Below, one piece after another: positions 1 through 11,611 of a DNA stretch of 64,000 nucleotides. The notes beneath the pieces are model-generated. The model saw nothing but the letters and a program-made list of their open reading frames with translations. It was not told where the DNA came from and did not search any database. The DNA is from Tepidimonas thermarum (GTDB lineage: Bacteria > Pseudomonadota > Gammaproteobacteria > Burkholderiales > Burkholderiaceae_C). Location: contig NZ_VJOL01000001.1 in the NCBI RefSeq assembly GCF_007556705.1, forward strand, positions 1 through 64,000, read 5' to 3'. Numbering within the stretch: the first letter of the stretch is position 1; every line of letters begins with the position of its first letter. The translations under genes were made by a program, and so were the position numbers.

Positions 1-202
1 TGTTGGCTTTGACTCGTTTCCACGCTTGCCGCAGGTTCTCTCTCGCCAGGACAGCTTGCAGCAGTCCCAGCCCTGTGTTCTCGGTGTCCTGTCGCGGGCT
101 GGACGCTTCGTCGCTGACAGGATCACGCCCAGCTTCACCGTGCGCTATGCCCGCCCGCTCTGCTTGCGCAGACTTCTGACGCCTTGCTTCCAACATCGAC
201 AT
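1..202 (-). CDS. ltrA: Group II intron reverse transcriptase/maturase, N-terminal fragment
   Basis: Only the first 67 codons are inside the window. The frame opens with ATG at 202 (a second in-frame ATG lies at 196) and has no stop to base 2. The start is variable and polar. Residues 46-67 then read GLLQAVLARENLRQAWKRVK and onward, the conserved N-terminal motif that precedes the reverse transcriptase domain of intron-encoded proteins. Family members are multifunctional: reverse transcriptase, RNA maturase and sometimes endonuclease, and they drive splicing and retrohoming of their own intron. Whether this copy is intact cannot be judged. A degraded C-terminus would leave the same fragment. 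Confidence 0.85.
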   Translation of the reverse strand, partial: MSMLEARRQKSAQAERAGIAHGEAGRDPVSDEASSPRQDTENTGLGLLQAVLARENLRQAWKRVKAN

Positions 203-580
203 GGTCTCGAACACTTCTCCTCGTTCGGCCCTTCGCCCCAAACTGGCAGCTACTATGGCCTCTGCTGACTTCTCGCTCCGGCACAGGCCGTCGCCCTTTC
301 AGGCATAAGGCGAGATCTCCCCGGGTAAGAACGCACTCCTTCGCTGCACAACCGCCGGATTTACGCCACTTCGCCTTGATCACAAGAGCTTCGCGAATTC
401 ATGCCCGCTCGCCCTGCTCCGCAGCGCCTTCTATCCGGTTCTTGTCCATCGGCTCGCAGCTTCGCTCCACGCTTCCTCCCCACAATCGGTCACCCTCTTG
501 CAGTTGCGCTTCGCTTCGTTCGCTGTGATCAACTTACGGGAGGACTTTCACCTCCAAGAGTGCGCCCGTGCCGGGCGCAC
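1..580 (-). mobile_element. Group II intron, 5' part (cut by window edge)
   Basis: Read on the minus strand, the element opens at base 580 with GTGCGCCCGGCACGGGCGCA, the typical 5' end of a bacterial group II intron with a short hairpin. About 380 bases of structured non-coding RNA follow, including the GGAGGTGAAAGTCCTCC hairpin just after the 5' end. The reading frame of the intron-encoded reverse transcriptase opens at base 202 and runs off the window. The 3' intron end, domains V/VI and most of the protein lie outside. The insertion point is seven bases after the stem of the guaB terminator, in the same orientation as guaB. Insertion behind terminators is the habit of class IIC introns, but the class is not proven here. 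Confidence 0.85.
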
Positions 581-608
581 ATGCAAAGGGCCGCCGATGC
601 GGCGGCCC
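581..608 (-). terminator. guaB intrinsic terminator, interrupted by the intron
   Basis: The 8-bp perfect stem GGGCCGCC/GGCGGCCC (588-595 with 601-608) has a 5-base loop and sits 16 bases after the guaB stop. On the minus strand it is followed by only TTTGCAT before the intron begins at 580. The T-tract expected of an intrinsic terminator is short, which fits insertion into its 3' flank. Confidence 0.7.
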
Positions 609-624
609 CAGGTGGCGGGCGGGA

Positions 625-2115
<1,491 letters not shown>

Positions 2116-2117
2116 CT

Positions 2118-2123
2118 ATTGTA
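2118..2123 (-). promoter_or_regulatory. Candidate guaB promoter (-10 TACAAT)
   Basis: TACAAT on the minus strand lies 20 bases before the guaB ATG and would start transcription near 2111. I see no good -35. The same hexamer recurs before tRNA-Pro, SRP RNA, ratA, smpB and ftsH in this window. Confidence 0.5.
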
Positions 2124-2161
2124 CGCGCCCGCTCCCATGGGAGCGCTGCGGCAGCGTGCGT

Positions 2162-2497
2162 TTACGGCGATCGGCCACCGGGCCGCCGCGCAAACAGACC
2201 CGCCGCCCGCGCGCCCTGCCGCGCAAACCGCTGGCGCCGTGCGACTTTGGGATCGACGCGCAGCGGGCGCGTGAGCTCCAGCCGATCCCCGTCGCGCAGC
2301 GCGGTGGTGGGCGACGCGCGCCGCCCCCAGATGCTCGCCGCCACGTCTGCATGGGGGTCGTCCACAGGGCCGACCACCCAGCCGGTGCGCGCCATCGCCT
2401 GCGCCACGGTCGCCCCGTCGGGCAGCTCCAACACCACCTCGTGCACGGTGCGCGGCGCGCTCGCCCAGACCACGGTCACCCGCACGTCATCCCCCAT
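2162..2497 (-). CDS. rnfH: RnfH family ubiquitin-like protein
   Basis: A small (111-residue) beta-grasp protein of the RnfH/UPF0125 family. The core runs from [17 protein letters not shown] to [18 protein letters not shown], with the family's RPL.VDPK ending, and a basic Arg-rich tail follows. The biochemical role of the family is not settled. It is named after rnf operons but travels with ratA in many proteobacteria, as here. I place the start at 2497 because that ATG lies inside the end of ratA (11-base overlap), which suggests translational coupling. A longer frame from 2527 would run deep into ratA. No Rnf complex genes are in the window. Confidence 0.85.
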   Translation of the reverse strand: MGDDVRVTVVWASAPRTVHEVVLELPDGATVAQAMARTGWVVGPVDDPHADVAASIWGRRASPTTALRDGDRLELTRPLRVDPKVARRQRFARQGARAAGLFARRPGGRSP

Positions 2498-2936
2498 ACA
2501 CCTGATCGGCGCGTTTGACAAAGGCATCCACCAGCGTGTCGGCGATGCGGTCGAACACCGGGCCCACCAGCGCGGCCAGCACGCTGCTGGAAAAGCCGTA
2601 GGTCATCGTGAAGTCGATGCGGCAGGCACGCTGCGCGTCGCCGCCCACGGGGGTGAAAGTCCAATCGCCTTCGAGCTGGGAAAACGGCCCCTCGACCAGT
2701 TGCAGGTGGATACGGCGGTCGGGCTCGTGGACGTTGCGCGTGGTAAAGCTTTTGCGCACACCGCCAAAGGCCATGCCGATCGAGGCCACCATGCCGTCGG
2801 CGGTGCGCTCGAGCACCTGGCCGGAGGCGCACCAGGGCAGGAACTCCGGGTAACGTTGCACGTCGCTGACGAGCTCGAACATCTCGTGCGGGCTGTGCCA
2901 GACGAGCACGGACTTGCGGACGGTTTTCGGTTTCAT
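2487..2936 (-). CDS. ratA: RatA-like START/Coq10-domain protein
   Basis: A 149-residue single-domain protein of the polyketide cyclase/START fold. The N-terminal signature [13 protein letters not shown] and the closing helix [18 protein letters not shown] are typical of RatA/Coq10-type proteins. E. coli RatA was described as a toxin that blocks 70S ribosome assembly; relatives act as ubiquinone-binding chaperones, so the cellular role here is uncertain. The ATG at 2936 begins [10 protein letters not shown]; a longer frame upstream only reads antisense through smpB. The gene is divergent from smpB across 33 bases and overlaps rnfH downstream. Confidence 0.88.
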   Translation of the reverse strand: MKPKTVRKSVLVWHSPHEMFELVSDVQRYPEFLPWCASGQVLERTADGMVASIGMAFGGVRKSFTTRNVHEPDRRIHLQLVEGPFSQLEGDWTFTPVGGDAQRACRIDFTMTYGFSSSVLAALVGPVFDRIADTLVDAFVKRADQVYGG

Positions 2937-2963
2937 ACAATCGTCGGCCCTGCCCCGATTGTA
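2936..2963. promoter_or_regulatory. Overlapping divergent promoters of ratA and smpB
   Basis: Two TACAAT hexamers face away from each other in the 33-base gap. One is on the plus strand at 2936-2941 (smpB, leader about 20 bases). One is on the minus strand at 2963-2958 (ratA, leader about 15 bases). No convincing -35 elements are visible. Confidence 0.45.
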
Positions 2964-2969
2964 GGTCCC

Positions 2970-3452
2970 ATGTCGTCCAACACGTCCAAAACCCCCGCCG
3001 ACAGCCGAATCGCCGAGAACAAAAAAGCGTTCTTCAACTACCACATCGAGGAACGCTACGAGGCCGGTGTCGTGCTGCAAGGGTGGGAGGTCAAAGCCAT
3101 CCGTGAGGGCAAGGTGCAAATCACCGAAGGCTACGTCGTCGTGCGCGAGGGCGAGCTGTTTCTGATCGGCTGTCTGATCCACCCGCTGCGCAGCACGTCC
3201 ACGCACATCCGCGCCGATGCCGACCGCACGCGCAAGCTGCTCATGCACAAGGCCGAGATCCGGCGTCTGATCGGCAAGGTGGAGCAAAAAGGCTACACGC
3301 TGGTGCCGCTCAACCTGCACTGGAAAAACGGCCGCGTCAAGTGCGACATCGCCCTGGCGCGCGGCAAGGCGCAGCACGACAAACGCGACACCATCAAGGA
3401 GCGCGAGGGCAAACGCGAGGTCGAGCGCGCCATGAAGCAGCGCCTGCGCTGA
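2970..3452 (+). CDS. smpB: SsrA-binding protein SmpB
   Basis: Binds tmRNA and brings it to stalled ribosomes for trans-translation. At 160 residues it has normal length. The OB-fold core is clear ([20 protein letters not shown], then [14 protein letters not shown] and [21 protein letters not shown]). The basic C-terminal tail ([20 protein letters not shown]) is the part that enters the decoding centre. The ATG at 2970 gives a short polar N-terminus as in other SmpB proteins. The gene stands alone on the plus strand. The tmRNA gene is not in the window. Confidence 0.97.
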   Translation: MSSNTSKTPADSRIAENKKAFFNYHIEERYEAGVVLQGWEVKAIREGKVQITEGYVVVREGELFLIGCLIHPLRSTSTHIRADADRTRKLLMHKAEIRRLIGKVEQKGYTLVPLNLHWKNGRVKCDIALARGKAQHDKRDTIKEREGKREVERAMKQRLR

Positions 3453-3544
3453 ACCACCCGCCCCTGCCCTGTATCGCCGGGCGGGCGTGTGTGCGGCCCG
3501 GGCAGGCGCCGGCATGCGTCGCCGCCCCGCGTGTCAGCGCACCA

Positions 3545-4675
3545 TCAACGCAAATCGCGCAGCGGATGGGCGTGCGCCGGCCACGGGCTGGCAAAAAACG
3601 GCTCGACCATGGCCGTGGTCACGTCGTCGATGCGTGCGGGGTTCCAGCGCGGGGCGTGGTCTTTGTCCACCGCCAGCGCGCGTATGCCTTCGACGGTTTC
3701 GCTCTGCGCCGGGGTGCGCCCCAGATGGTGCGGGTGAAAGCAGTGCCGCACCAGGTCGCGCTCCATGCGCAGCACGTCGGCCAGCGCCATGCCGCGCGCG
3801 CGCCGGATTTGCGCCAGCACGACGTGCAGCATCAACGGGCTGCGCTGGTGCAGCAGCGCCAGGGTTTGCGTGGCAGCTTCGGTGCCGGCGCGGTCCAGCG
3901 CGGCCACGATGGCAGGCACGGTGTCGGCCGCAAAGGCCGCGTCGAGCTCCGGCGCCAACGGGGCCACCGTGCGCGCCTGCGCGTGCTGCCAGCCGGCGCG
4001 GCGTGTCCATTCAGCCCACGCCGCCTCGAACGCGGCGGGGCTGTTCGCGCTCAGCGTACCCAGCGCCTCCCAGGCGCGCGGCAGATCGGCAGATGGCGCG
4101 GCCACGTCGGCCAGTCCCCACGACAGCGCCGCGTGCGCGCCGATCACGGTGCCCGTCAAGCCCAGGTATTCACCCACGTGCCCTGGGCAGCGGGCCAGGA
4201 AGTGACCCCCGCCCACGTCGGGGAAGAGCCCGATGTTGGTCTCGGGCATGGCCATCTTGGTGCGCTCGGTGACGATGCGGCAACGCCCGCCCTGGCTGAT
4301 GCCCATGCCGCCGCCCATCACCACCCCGTCCATGAACGCGAGGTACGGTTTGGGGTAGGTGTAGATGAGGTGGTTGAGGGCGTATTCCTCGGTAAAAAAG
4401 TCCTCCAGACGCGCATCGCCCGCCAGCGCCGCCTGGTGGAAGAAGCGGATGTCGCCGCCGGCGCAAAACGCGCCGAAGGGCCCGTCCTTGCCCATGCCGC
4501 GCACCGCCACCGCCACCACGGTGGGGTCGTCACGCCAGGCCCGCAACGCCTCGGTGAGCGCGCGCACCATGCCCAGGTCCAGCGCATTGAGGGCCTTGGG
4601 CCGCTCCAGCGTGATGCGCCCAACGCCATTGGGCGTGCGTTCGATGCGGACGAAATCGCTCCAGGGTGAGGTCAT
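3545..4675 (-). CDS. 3-hydroxyisobutyryl-CoA hydrolase-like enoyl-CoA hydratase/isomerase family protein
   Basis: A 376-residue member of the ECH_2 branch of the crotonase superfamily. The oxyanion-hole region GAFCAGGDIR and the signature GGGMGISQGGR followed by AMPETNIGLFPDVGG are characteristic of 3-hydroxyisobutyryl-CoA hydrolase, which frees 3-hydroxyisobutyrate in valine breakdown. The length is also that of hydrolases rather than of hydratases (about 260). I start at 4675 because GGAG lies 8 bases upstream; an ATG at 4705 adds 10 residues inside the preceding gene. The gene is the last of a long operon, 11 bases after the DMT transporter. No other valine genes are nearby, so the substrate is inferred from motif only. 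Confidence 0.85.
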   Translation of the reverse strand: MTSPWSDFVRIERTPNGVGRITLERPKALNALDLGMVRALTEALRAWRDDPTVVAVAVRGMGKDGPFGAFCAGGDIRFFHQAALAGDARLEDFFTEEYALNHLIYTYPKPYLAFMDGVVMGGGMGISQGGRCRIVTERTKMAMPETNIGLFPDVGGGHFLARCPGHVGEYLGLTGTVIGAHAALSWGLADVAAPSADLPRAWEALGTLSANSPAAFEAAWAEWTRRAGWQHAQARTVAPLAPELDAAFAADTVPAIVAALDRAGTEAATQTLALLHQRSPLMLHVVLAQIRRARGMALADVLRMERDLVRHCFHPHHLGRTPAQSETVEGIRALAVDKDHAPRWNPARIDDVTTAMVEPFFASPWPAHAHPLRDLR

Positions 4676-4686
4676 GGATGTGTCTC

Positions 4687-5550
4687 CTACCGATAGGTCA
4701 ACCACAGATGGGTCAGCAATGCCCCCAGCACGAGGGCGCCGCCTTGCCAGACGGCTGGCGTGGGCACCTCACCGGCGCCGAGCCAGGCCAGCACGATGCC
4801 AAACAGGACTTCCAGCAACGCCAGCAGCGACACCTCCGCGGGCGGCAACGCGCGCGCGCACACGACGGCCAACACACACGGCACGGCCAGTTGCCACAGG
4901 CCCAGCCCGGCCAACCAGGCCACGTCGTGTGCGCTCGCGCGCAGCGGCCACGCCAGGGGCAGGGTTAGGGCGGCGGACAGCAACGCGCCGATCAACACCG
5001 CCGGCACCAAGTCCACGCCGCGGCCCTGCCGCTGGCTGCGCTGCACCAGGTTCCAATTGAAGGCACCGCCCAACGGCGCGCCCAGCGCCACCAGGCTGCC
5101 CAGCCAGCCGCCCTCCCCCAGCTGGCGCGCAAACATCCAGGCGATGCCCGCCCCTGCCACCCCAATGGCACCCCACGTCGACCGTGCCAGCCGCTGTCCA
5201 AAGAACAGGCGCGAAACCAAGGCGGTCAACAACGGGCCGGCGGCCAGCGTGATCAGCACATTGGCCACGCTGGTCAGCGCCAGCGCAACCATGAACGCCG
5301 TGAACATGACCGCCCAGCACACGCCCGAGACCCACAGCGTGCGCCCAACGCTGGCGATGCGCCGCCACACGCCCCAGCCTTGCCACGCGGGCAGGATCAG
5401 CGCCAGCGACAACGCGGTAAACGCGCTGCGCCAAAAGGTGATTTCAAACGCCTGCGCCTGCTCGAGCTGCCGGGTGACGACGCCCGCCGTCGCCCACAAC
5501 AGCGTCACCACCACCATGAGGGCGACGGCCTGCCCGTGGCGCAGCGTCAT
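4687..5550 (-). CDS. EamA/DMT-family transporter
   Basis: A 287-residue inner-membrane protein with about ten hydrophobic segments arranged as two EamA repeats, the layout of drug/metabolite exporters. The N-terminal repeat opens with VALMVVVTLLWATAGVVTRQ, the usual EamA start with a WA.. motif. The C-terminal repeat ends in ALVLGALLTHL. Substrate cannot be read from sequence. Its ATG overlaps the typA stop by four bases (ATGA), so it is translated as part of the rimP-to-typA operon. Confidence 0.88.
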   Translation of the reverse strand: MTLRHGQAVALMVVVTLLWATAGVVTRQLEQAQAFEITFWRSAFTALSLALILPAWQGWGVWRRIASVGRTLWVSGVCWAVMFTAFMVALALTSVANVLITLAAGPLLTALVSRLFFGQRLARSTWGAIGVAGAGIAWMFARQLGEGGWLGSLVALGAPLGGAFNWNLVQRSQRQGRGVDLVPAVLIGALLSAALTLPLAWPLRASAHDVAWLAGLGLWQLAVPCVLAVVCARALPPAEVSLLALLEVLFGIVLAWLGAGEVPTPAVWQGGALVLGALLTHLWLTYR

Positions 5551-7376
5551 GCGCCTTCCCGGGCAGCGCGTTTGCGCTCGTGCTCTTTGAGGTGGCGCTT
5601 GCGCAACCGGATGCTCTTGGGCGTGATTTCCACCAGCTCATCGTCCTCGATGAACTCGACCGCGAATTCCAGCGTCAGCTCGATCGGGGGCGTGAGCTTG
5701 ATCGCTTCGTCCTTGCCGCTGGCGCGGAAGTTGGTCAGCTGCTTGGTGCGCACCGGGTTGACGACGAGGTCGTTGTCGCGGCTGTGGATGCCCACGATCA
5801 TCCCCTCGTACACCGGATCGCCGGGTTTGACGAACATGCGGCCGCGATCGTCGAGCTTGCCCAGCGCGTAGGCGACGATCTCGCCATCATCCTGGCTGAT
5901 GAGCACGCCATTTTTGCGGCTGGCGATTTCGCCCTTGTACGGCTCATAGCCGTCAAAGATGTTGGACATCAGCCCGGTGCCGCGCGTGAGGTTGAGAAAT
6001 TCGGTCTGAAAACCGATCAGCCCGCGCGCGGGGATGCGGTACTCCAGGCGCACCCGACCGCGGCCGTCGGGCTCCATGTTGACGAGCTCGCCCTTGCGCT
6101 CGCCCAGCGCCTGCATCACCGCGCCCTGGTGTTGCTCTTCGACATCGACGGTGAGCAGCTCGATGGGCTCGTGGCGCACGCCGTCGATCTCCTGCCACAC
6201 CACGCGCGGCTTGGACACCGCCAGCTCGTAGCCCTCACGGCGCATGTTTTCCAGCAGGATCGTCAGGTGCAGCTCGCCACGGCCGCTGACCTCGAAGACA
6301 CCGTCTTCCGCCGTCTCGCGCACGCGTAACGCGACGTTGCTTTGCAGCTCGCGCTGCAGCCGGTCCCAAATCTGGCGGCTGGTGACGAACTTGCCCTCAC
6401 GCCCCGCCAACGGCGAGGTGTTGACGCAAAAATTCATCGTCAGCGTCGGCTCGTCCACCTTGAGCATGGGCAGCGGCTGCGGCTGCAGCGGATCGCACAC
6501 GGTCACGCCGATGCCGATGTCTTCGATGCCGTTGATGAGCACGATGTCACCGGGGCCGGCGCTGTCGGCCAGCACGCGCTCCAGGCCCTGGAAGGTCAGG
6601 ACCTGGTTGATGCGACCTTTGCGGCGCGGGCCCTCGGCCCCTTCGCACACCAACACCTCCATGCCGGGGCGGAGGGTGCCGGCGTTGATGCGGCCTACGC
6701 CGATGCGACCGACATAGGACGAGTAGTCCAACGAGGATATTTGCAGCTGCAGCGGCGCGCTTGCGTCGCCCTGGTGCGCGGGCACGTGGCGCAGGATGGT
6801 CTCGAACAGCGGCGCCATGTCGGTGCCCCAGGCCTGGCCCGGCTCCCCCTCGGTCAGCGACGCCCAGCCGTTGAGGCCCGAGGCGTAGACCACCGGAAAA
6901 TCCAGCTGCTCGTCGGTGGCGCCCAGCTTGTCAAACAGGTCGAAGGCGGCGTTGATGACGTAGTCGGGCCGTGCGCCGGGCTTGTCCACCTTGTTGACGA
7001 CGACGATGGGCTTGAGGCCCAACGCCAGCGCCTTCTTGGTCACAAAGCGCGTCTGTGGCATCGGCCCCTCCTGGGCGTCGATGAGCAGCAGCACGCCGTC
7101 GACCATCGACAGCGCGCGCTCGACCTCGCCGCCAAAGTCGGCGTGTCCCGGCGTGTCGACGATGTTGATGTGGGTGCCCTGCCAGCGCACCGCGCAGTTC
7201 TTGGCCAGGATGGTGATGCCGCGCTCGCGCTCGAGGTCGTTGCTGTCCATCACCCGCTCGCCGACCGCCTGATTTTCGCGGAAGGTGCCGGATTGGCGCA
7301 GCAACTGATCCACCAGGGTGGTTTTGCCGTGGTCGACGTGGGCGATGATGGCGATGTTGCGGATGGCTCGGGTCAT
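5547..7376 (-). CDS. typA: Translational GTPase TypA/BipA
   Basis: A ribosome-associated GTPase of the EF-G family needed for 50S assembly and stress or low-temperature growth. It has 609 residues, close to the usual length. The GTP-binding motifs are G1 HVDHGKTT (13-20), G3 DTPGHADF and G4 NKVDKPGA. The EF-G-like domains III and V and the BipA-specific C-terminal domain follow, ending in a Lys/Arg-rich tail. The start at 7376 ([10 protein letters not shown]) overlaps the truB stop by four bases. A much longer open frame upstream is an antisense artefact of GC-rich coding DNA. Confidence 0.97.
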   Translation of the reverse strand: MTRAIRNIAIIAHVDHGKTTLVDQLLRQSGTFRENQAVGERVMDSNDLERERGITILAKNCAVRWQGTHINIVDTPGHADFGGEVERALSMVDGVLLLIDAQEGPMPQTRFVTKKALALGLKPIVVVNKVDKPGARPDYVINAAFDLFDKLGATDEQLDFPVVYASGLNGWASLTEGEPGQAWGTDMAPLFETILRHVPAHQGDASAPLQLQISSLDYSSYVGRIGVGRINAGTLRPGMEVLVCEGAEGPRRKGRINQVLTFQGLERVLADSAGPGDIVLINGIEDIGIGVTVCDPLQPQPLPMLKVDEPTLTMNFCVNTSPLAGREGKFVTSRQIWDRLQRELQSNVALRVRETAEDGVFEVSGRGELHLTILLENMRREGYELAVSKPRVVWQEIDGVRHEPIELLTVDVEEQHQGAVMQALGERKGELVNMEPDGRGRVRLEYRIPARGLIGFQTEFLNLTRGTGLMSNIFDGYEPYKGEIASRKNGVLISQDDGEIVAYALGKLDDRGRMFVKPGDPVYEGMIVGIHSRDNDLVVNPVRTKQLTNFRASGKDEAIKLTPPIELTLEFAVEFIEDDELVEITPKSIRLRKRHLKEHERKRAAREGA

Positions 7377-8332
7377 GATGCCGTTTGTTGGAGATATTGG
7401 GAAATTTCGGTCGGTGCCAGCAGCCGCAGGGGGATCAGCTCGCCCCTCACGCAGCGCGCCGTGCCCAACAGCGCCCGCGGGCGCTGCGCAAAGACGGCCA
7501 CCAGTGGCGCGGGCGGCCACGGTCCGCGTCGGCGCAGCCCACTCAAAAAGCGGCCCGCCTCGCGCTCGTCGAGCTGCACCTGCGGCACACCTGGCAACAG
7601 CGCCTCGGGTGGCAGCAGTACGCGCAGCCGCTGCGCGGGCGACAGGGCTTGCAACCCCTCCAGCGTGATGGCCTGCGCCAGCGACAGTCCGCCGGTGTCC
7701 GTGCGCCGCAGCGCGGTCAAATGCGCCCCGCAGCCCAGCGCCGCACCGATGTCCTCGGCCAGGGTGCGCACGTAGGTGCCCTTGCTGCAGCGCACCTGCA
7801 ACCGCAGCGCGGTGGGGTCGTCCGCCACGGGCGCCAGCGTCAACGCGTGGATGGTCACCTGGCGCGGTGCGCGCTCGACCACCACGCCGGCGCGTGCGTA
7901 CTCGTAGAGCGCCCTGCCCTCTTTTTTGAGGGCGCTGTGCATGGGTGGGATCTGCTCGATCACGCCGGTAAAGCGCTGCGCCAGCGCCGCCAGCCGCTGC
8001 GGGCACAGCGCGTCGGGGTCCACGGCGGCGGTGGCGACGACCTCGCCCTCGGCATCGCCGGTGGTCGTGCGCACGCCTAGGCGCAGCGTGGCGTCGTAGG
8101 CTTTGTCGGCGTCGAGCTGCAGTTGGGCAAATTTGGTGGCCGCGCCCAAGCAGACCGGCAGCAGGCCGCTGGCCAGCGGGTCGAGCGTGCCGGTATGCCC
8201 AGCCTTTTCGGCGGCCAGCAGCCACTTGACCTTGGACACCGCCGCCTGCGCCGACAGGCCCACGGGCTTGTCCAACAGCAGCACCCCATGCACGGGGCGC
8301 CGCGGCACCCGTGCACGGGGCTCGGCCGTCAT
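7373..8332 (-). CDS. truB: tRNA pseudouridine-55 synthase TruB
   Basis: Converts U55 of the tRNA T-loop to pseudouridine. It has 319 residues. The catalytic motif [19 protein letters not shown] places the active Asp at residue 51, and a C-terminal PUA-like region follows. It is chained by ATGA overlaps to rbfA upstream and typA downstream, so the three are almost certainly translated from one message. The combination infB-rbfA-truB is conserved across proteobacteria. Confidence 0.97.
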   Translation of the reverse strand: MTAEPRARVPRRPVHGVLLLDKPVGLSAQAAVSKVKWLLAAEKAGHTGTLDPLASGLLPVCLGAATKFAQLQLDADKAYDATLRLGVRTTTGDAEGEVVATAAVDPDALCPQRLAALAQRFTGVIEQIPPMHSALKKEGRALYEYARAGVVVERAPRQVTIHALTLAPVADDPTALRLQVRCSKGTYVRTLAEDIGAALGCGAHLTALRRTDTGGLSLAQAITLEGLQALSPAQRLRVLLPPEALLPGVPQVQLDEREAGRFLSGLRRRGPWPPAPLVAVFAQRPRALLGTARCVRGELIPLRLLAPTEISQYLQQTAS

Positions 8333-8709
8333 GTCGCGTCCTCGTCCTTGCCGCGCGAGGCGATGGCTTTGGCGATCAGCGCGTTCATGTCAGCGGCGCG
8401 CTCGATCGAGCGGTCGTAGATGAAGTGCAGCGTCGGCACGGTGTGGATGTGCAGCCGCTTGAACAGCGCATTGCGCAAAAAGCCCGCGCCTTGGTTGAGC
8501 GCTTCTTCCGTTTGCTGGGGATCGCCCACCAGCACGCTGAAGTACACCCTGGCGTGCGCGTAGTCGGGCGTGACCTCCACGGCCTGGATGGTGACCATCC
8601 CCACGCGCGGGTCCTTGAGCTCGCGCGGGATCAGCTCGCTGAGGTCGCGCTGGATTTGGTCGGCCACTTTCAAGCCGCGGTTGGGGCCTTTTTTGGGCGC
8701 CATGGCCAC
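8329..8709 (-). CDS. rbfA: 30S ribosome-binding factor A
   Basis: A small (126-residue) KH-fold cold-shock protein that binds the 30S subunit and assists maturation of the 16S rRNA 5' end. Typical features are the N-terminal basic helix ([18 protein letters not shown]), the motif [27 protein letters not shown]-like core, and the THFIYD-type strand seen here as LHFIYDRS. It starts three bases after the infB stop and overlaps truB by four bases. Confidence 0.96.
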   Translation of the reverse strand: MAMAPKKGPNRGLKVADQIQRDLSELIPRELKDPRVGMVTIQAVEVTPDYAHARVYFSVLVGDPQQTEEALNQGAGFLRNALFKRLHIHTVPTLHFIYDRSIERAADMNALIAKAIASRGKDEDAT

Positions 8710-8712
8710 TCC

Positions 8713-11583
8713 TTACAGCGTGCGCGCGACTTCCTTGATCTCGAAGAACTCCAGCATATCGCCTTCCTTGATGTCGCTGTAGTTCTTGAGCTTGATGCCG
8801 CACTCGAAGCCTTCCTTGACCTCGCGCACGTCGTCCTTGAAGCGCTTGAGCGATTCGAGCTCGCCCGTGTAGACGACCACGTTGTCGCGGATGAGGCGGA
8901 AATGCGCGCTGCGCGTGACGTAACCCTGCGTGACCATGCAGCCGGCCACGGTACCAATCTTGGACGCCACGAACACGCTGCGGATTTCGGCCATGCCGAT
9001 GACTTCCTCGCGCTTTTCCGGCGAGAGCAGACCGGCCATCGCGGCTTTGAGGTCGTCGACCGCGTCGTAGATGATGTTGTAGTAGCGGATCTCGACGTCG
9101 GCCGCCTCGGCCGCTTTGCGCGCGTTGGCGTCGGCGCGCACGTTGAAGCCGATGATGATCGCCTTGGAGGCGATTGCCAGGTTGACGTCGGACTCGCTGA
9201 TGCCGCCCACGCCCGCATAGACGAGCTGCACGCGCACTTCGTCGGTGGAGAGCTTGAGCAGCGCGGCCGAGAGCGCCTCCTGCGAGCCCTGCACGTCGGC
9301 CTTGATGATGATGGGCAGGGTCTTGACCTCGCCCGCCGTCATCTCGGCAAACATGTTTTCCAGCTTGGCCGCCTGCTGCTTGGCCAGCTTGGTGCTGCGG
9401 TACTTGCCGGCGCGGTAGGTGGCGATTTCGCGCGCACGGCGCTCGTCGGCCATGACCATGAACTCATCGCCCGCCAGCGGCACCTCGGCCAAGCCCTGGA
9501 TTTCCACCGGAATGGAGGGACCGGCCTCCTTGACCGGACGGCCGTTTTCGTCGAGCATGGCGCGCACGCGGCCGTAGGTCTGGCCCGCCAGCACCACATC
9601 CCCGACGCGCAGCGTGCCCGACTGCACCAGGGCGGTGGCCACCGGACCGCGCCCCTTGTCCAGCCGTGCCTCGATCACCAGGCCCTTGGCCTTGGCGTCG
9701 ACCGGCGCCTTGAGCTCCAGCACCTCGGCTTGCAGCAGCACGTTTTCCAGCAGCTCGTCGATGCCTTGACCGGTCTTGGACGACACGCCAATGAACGGCG
9801 AGTCGCCACCGTACTCCTCGGGCACCACTTCTTCGGCGACCAGCTCCTGCTTGACTTTCTCGGGGTTGGCGTCGGGCTTGTCGATTTTGGTCAGCGCCAC
9901 CACGATCGGCACCCCGGCCGCCTTGGCGTGCTTGATGGCTTCGCGCGTTTGCGGCATGACGCCGTCGTCCGCCGCCACCACCAGGATGACGATGTCGGTG
10001 GCCTGCGCGCCGCGGGCACGCATCGCGGTGAAGGCCTCGTGACCCGGTGTGTCCAGGAACGTGACGACACCGCGCGGCGTCTCCACGTGGTAGGCGCCGA
10101 TGTGCTGGGTGATGCCGCCCGCCTCGCCCGCGGCCACCTTGGCGCGACGGATGTAGTCGAGCAGCGAGGTCTTGCCGTGGTCCACGTGGCCCATGACGGT
10201 GACCACGGGCGGGCGCGGCACGGGCTCGCCCTGGTAGAGCACCGCTTCGTCTTCCGAAAACGCCTCGGGGTCGTCCAGGGCCGCCGCCACCGCCTTGTGG
10301 CCCAACTCCTCGACGACGATCATGGCCGTGTCCTGGTCCAGCGACTGGTTGATGGTGACCATCTGGCCCAGTTTCATCAGCACCTTGATGACTTCCGAGG
10401 CTTTGACCGCCATCTTGTGCGCAAGCTCGGCCACGGTGATGGTCTCGGGCACATGCACCTCGAGCGCGCGCTGCTCCACCGCCGGTGCGGCCGATGCGCG
10501 ATCGTCCCGGTCCGAGCGGCCCGGTTTGCCCTTGGGGCCAGCACGCCAGCCGCCAGCGCCCCGCGCCCCCGCGGCGTCACCACGGGTCTTGAGCTCTTTT
10601 TTCTTGCCCGCCTCGTCCTTCCACGACGACGACAGCGCCTCGGACTTGACTTCCTTCTTGGCCGTGGGCGCAGCGCCGCCCGCGCTGCGCGCAGGGGTGC
10701 CCGCCGGTTTGTGCAGCGTGCCCTTGATGGCCGGCTTGGCTTCGGCGGCGGGCTTGGGCTCCTCCGGCTTTTTGGCCACGAGCACCTTGCGCGGCTGTGC
10801 CATCATGGCGCGAATCGCTTCCGCTTCCGCCAGTGCCTTGCGGCGGCGCTCTTCCAGCTCGCGGGCGCGCGCTTCCTCGGCGGCGCGCTCGGCAGCCAGC
10901 CGTGCTTGCTCTTCGGCCCGGCGCTGGGCGGCTTCATCAGCCGCCGGCGCTGACGGGGTGGTGGGTGTTTCGTTGGCGGGCGTCTGCGCAGCCGGCGTGT
11001 CGGTAGCCGGCTGGGCCGCTTGGGCATCGGCCTGGCGGGCTGCTGCGGCTTCGCGCTCGGCGCGCTCGCGCGCGGCCGCCTCGCGCGCCAGGCGCGCTTC
11101 TTCGGCGGCGCGCGCTTCGGCTTCCTCGCGTTCGCGGCGTTTGCGCGCCAGCGCCTCCTCTTCTTGGCGCAGCCGCTCGGCTTGCAGGCGCGCTTCTTCC
11201 TCGCGCCGCGCCAGCTCCGCAGCACGCGCCGCTTCCTCGGCCTCTTCCTGCGCCGCCACCGCCGGGGCCGCCACGCCTTCATCGTCGCGTTTGACGAACG
11301 TGCGCTTCTTTCGCACCTCCACCTGGATAGTGCGCGCACGCCCGGTGGCGTCGGCCTGTTTGATTTCCGTCGTCGAGCGCTTGGTCAGCGTGATCTTGCG
11401 CCGCTCTTGCCCCGCGTGGCCATGCGCTGCCTTGAGGTACGCGAGCAGGGCCTGCTTGTCCCCTTCGGTGACAGGATCGGCGCCCCCCCGCTTGTGCACG
11501 CCGGCGGCGGCCAGCTGCTCCAGCAGCAGGGAGACGGGTTTGTTCAATTCAGCGGCAAATTCGGCGACAGTGTTACTCGACAT
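8713..11583 (-). CDS. infB: Translation initiation factor IF-2
   Basis: A GTPase that places fMet-tRNA on the 30S subunit. The 956 residues are long but normal for Burkholderiales. An IF2 N-terminal domain (about 5-50) is followed by a highly charged Ala/Glu/Arg-rich stretch (about 105-260, predicted long helix) and a flexible Pro/Lys linker. A second IF2_N domain lies at about 375-425. The G domain has G1 GHVDHGKT at 465-472, G3 DTPGHEAF and G4 TKIDKPDA. Domains II-IV complete the protein. The gene lies 28 bases after nusA and 3 before rbfA. Confidence 0.98.
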   Translation of the reverse strand: MSSNTVAEFAAELNKPVSLLLEQLAAAGVHKRGGADPVTEGDKQALLAYLKAAHGHAGQERRKITLTKRSTTEIKQADATGRARTIQVEVRKKRTFVKRDDEGVAAPAVAAQEEAEEAARAAELARREEEARLQAERLRQEEEALARKRREREEAEARAAEEARLAREAAARERAEREAAAARQADAQAAQPATDTPAAQTPANETPTTPSAPAADEAAQRRAEEQARLAAERAAEEARARELEERRRKALAEAEAIRAMMAQPRKVLVAKKPEEPKPAAEAKPAIKGTLHKPAGTPARSAGGAAPTAKKEVKSEALSSSWKDEAGKKKELKTRGDAAGARGAGGWRAGPKGKPGRSDRDDRASAAPAVEQRALEVHVPETITVAELAHKMAVKASEVIKVLMKLGQMVTINQSLDQDTAMIVVEELGHKAVAAALDDPEAFSEDEAVLYQGEPVPRPPVVTVMGHVDHGKTSLLDYIRRAKVAAGEAGGITQHIGAYHVETPRGVVTFLDTPGHEAFTAMRARGAQATDIVILVVAADDGVMPQTREAIKHAKAAGVPIVVALTKIDKPDANPEKVKQELVAEEVVPEEYGGDSPFIGVSSKTGQGIDELLENVLLQAEVLELKAPVDAKAKGLVIEARLDKGRGPVATALVQSGTLRVGDVVLAGQTYGRVRAMLDENGRPVKEAGPSIPVEIQGLAEVPLAGDEFMVMADERRAREIATYRAGKYRSTKLAKQQAAKLENMFAEMTAGEVKTLPIIIKADVQGSQEALSAALLKLSTDEVRVQLVYAGVGGISESDVNLAIASKAIIIGFNVRADANARKAAEAADVEIRYYNIIYDAVDDLKAAMAGLLSPEKREEVIGMAEIRSVFVASKIGTVAGCMVTQGYVTRSAHFRLIRDNVVVYTGELESLKRFKDDVREVKEGFECGIKLKNYSDIKEGDMLEFFEIKEVARTL

Positions 11584-11611
11584 ACGGTGTCCTTCTCCTC
11601 GGCAGGGCTGC

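Noticed and set aside
135-528. Short frames on both strands at the left end
   Set aside because: They lie in the structured RNA part of the group II intron; the real frame is the one opening at 202 on the minus strand.
8311-10953. Plus-strand frame of 880 codons opposite infB, rbfA and the truB start
   Set aside because: Same low-complexity composition and no ribosome-binding or family signal; the minus-strand genes are certain.
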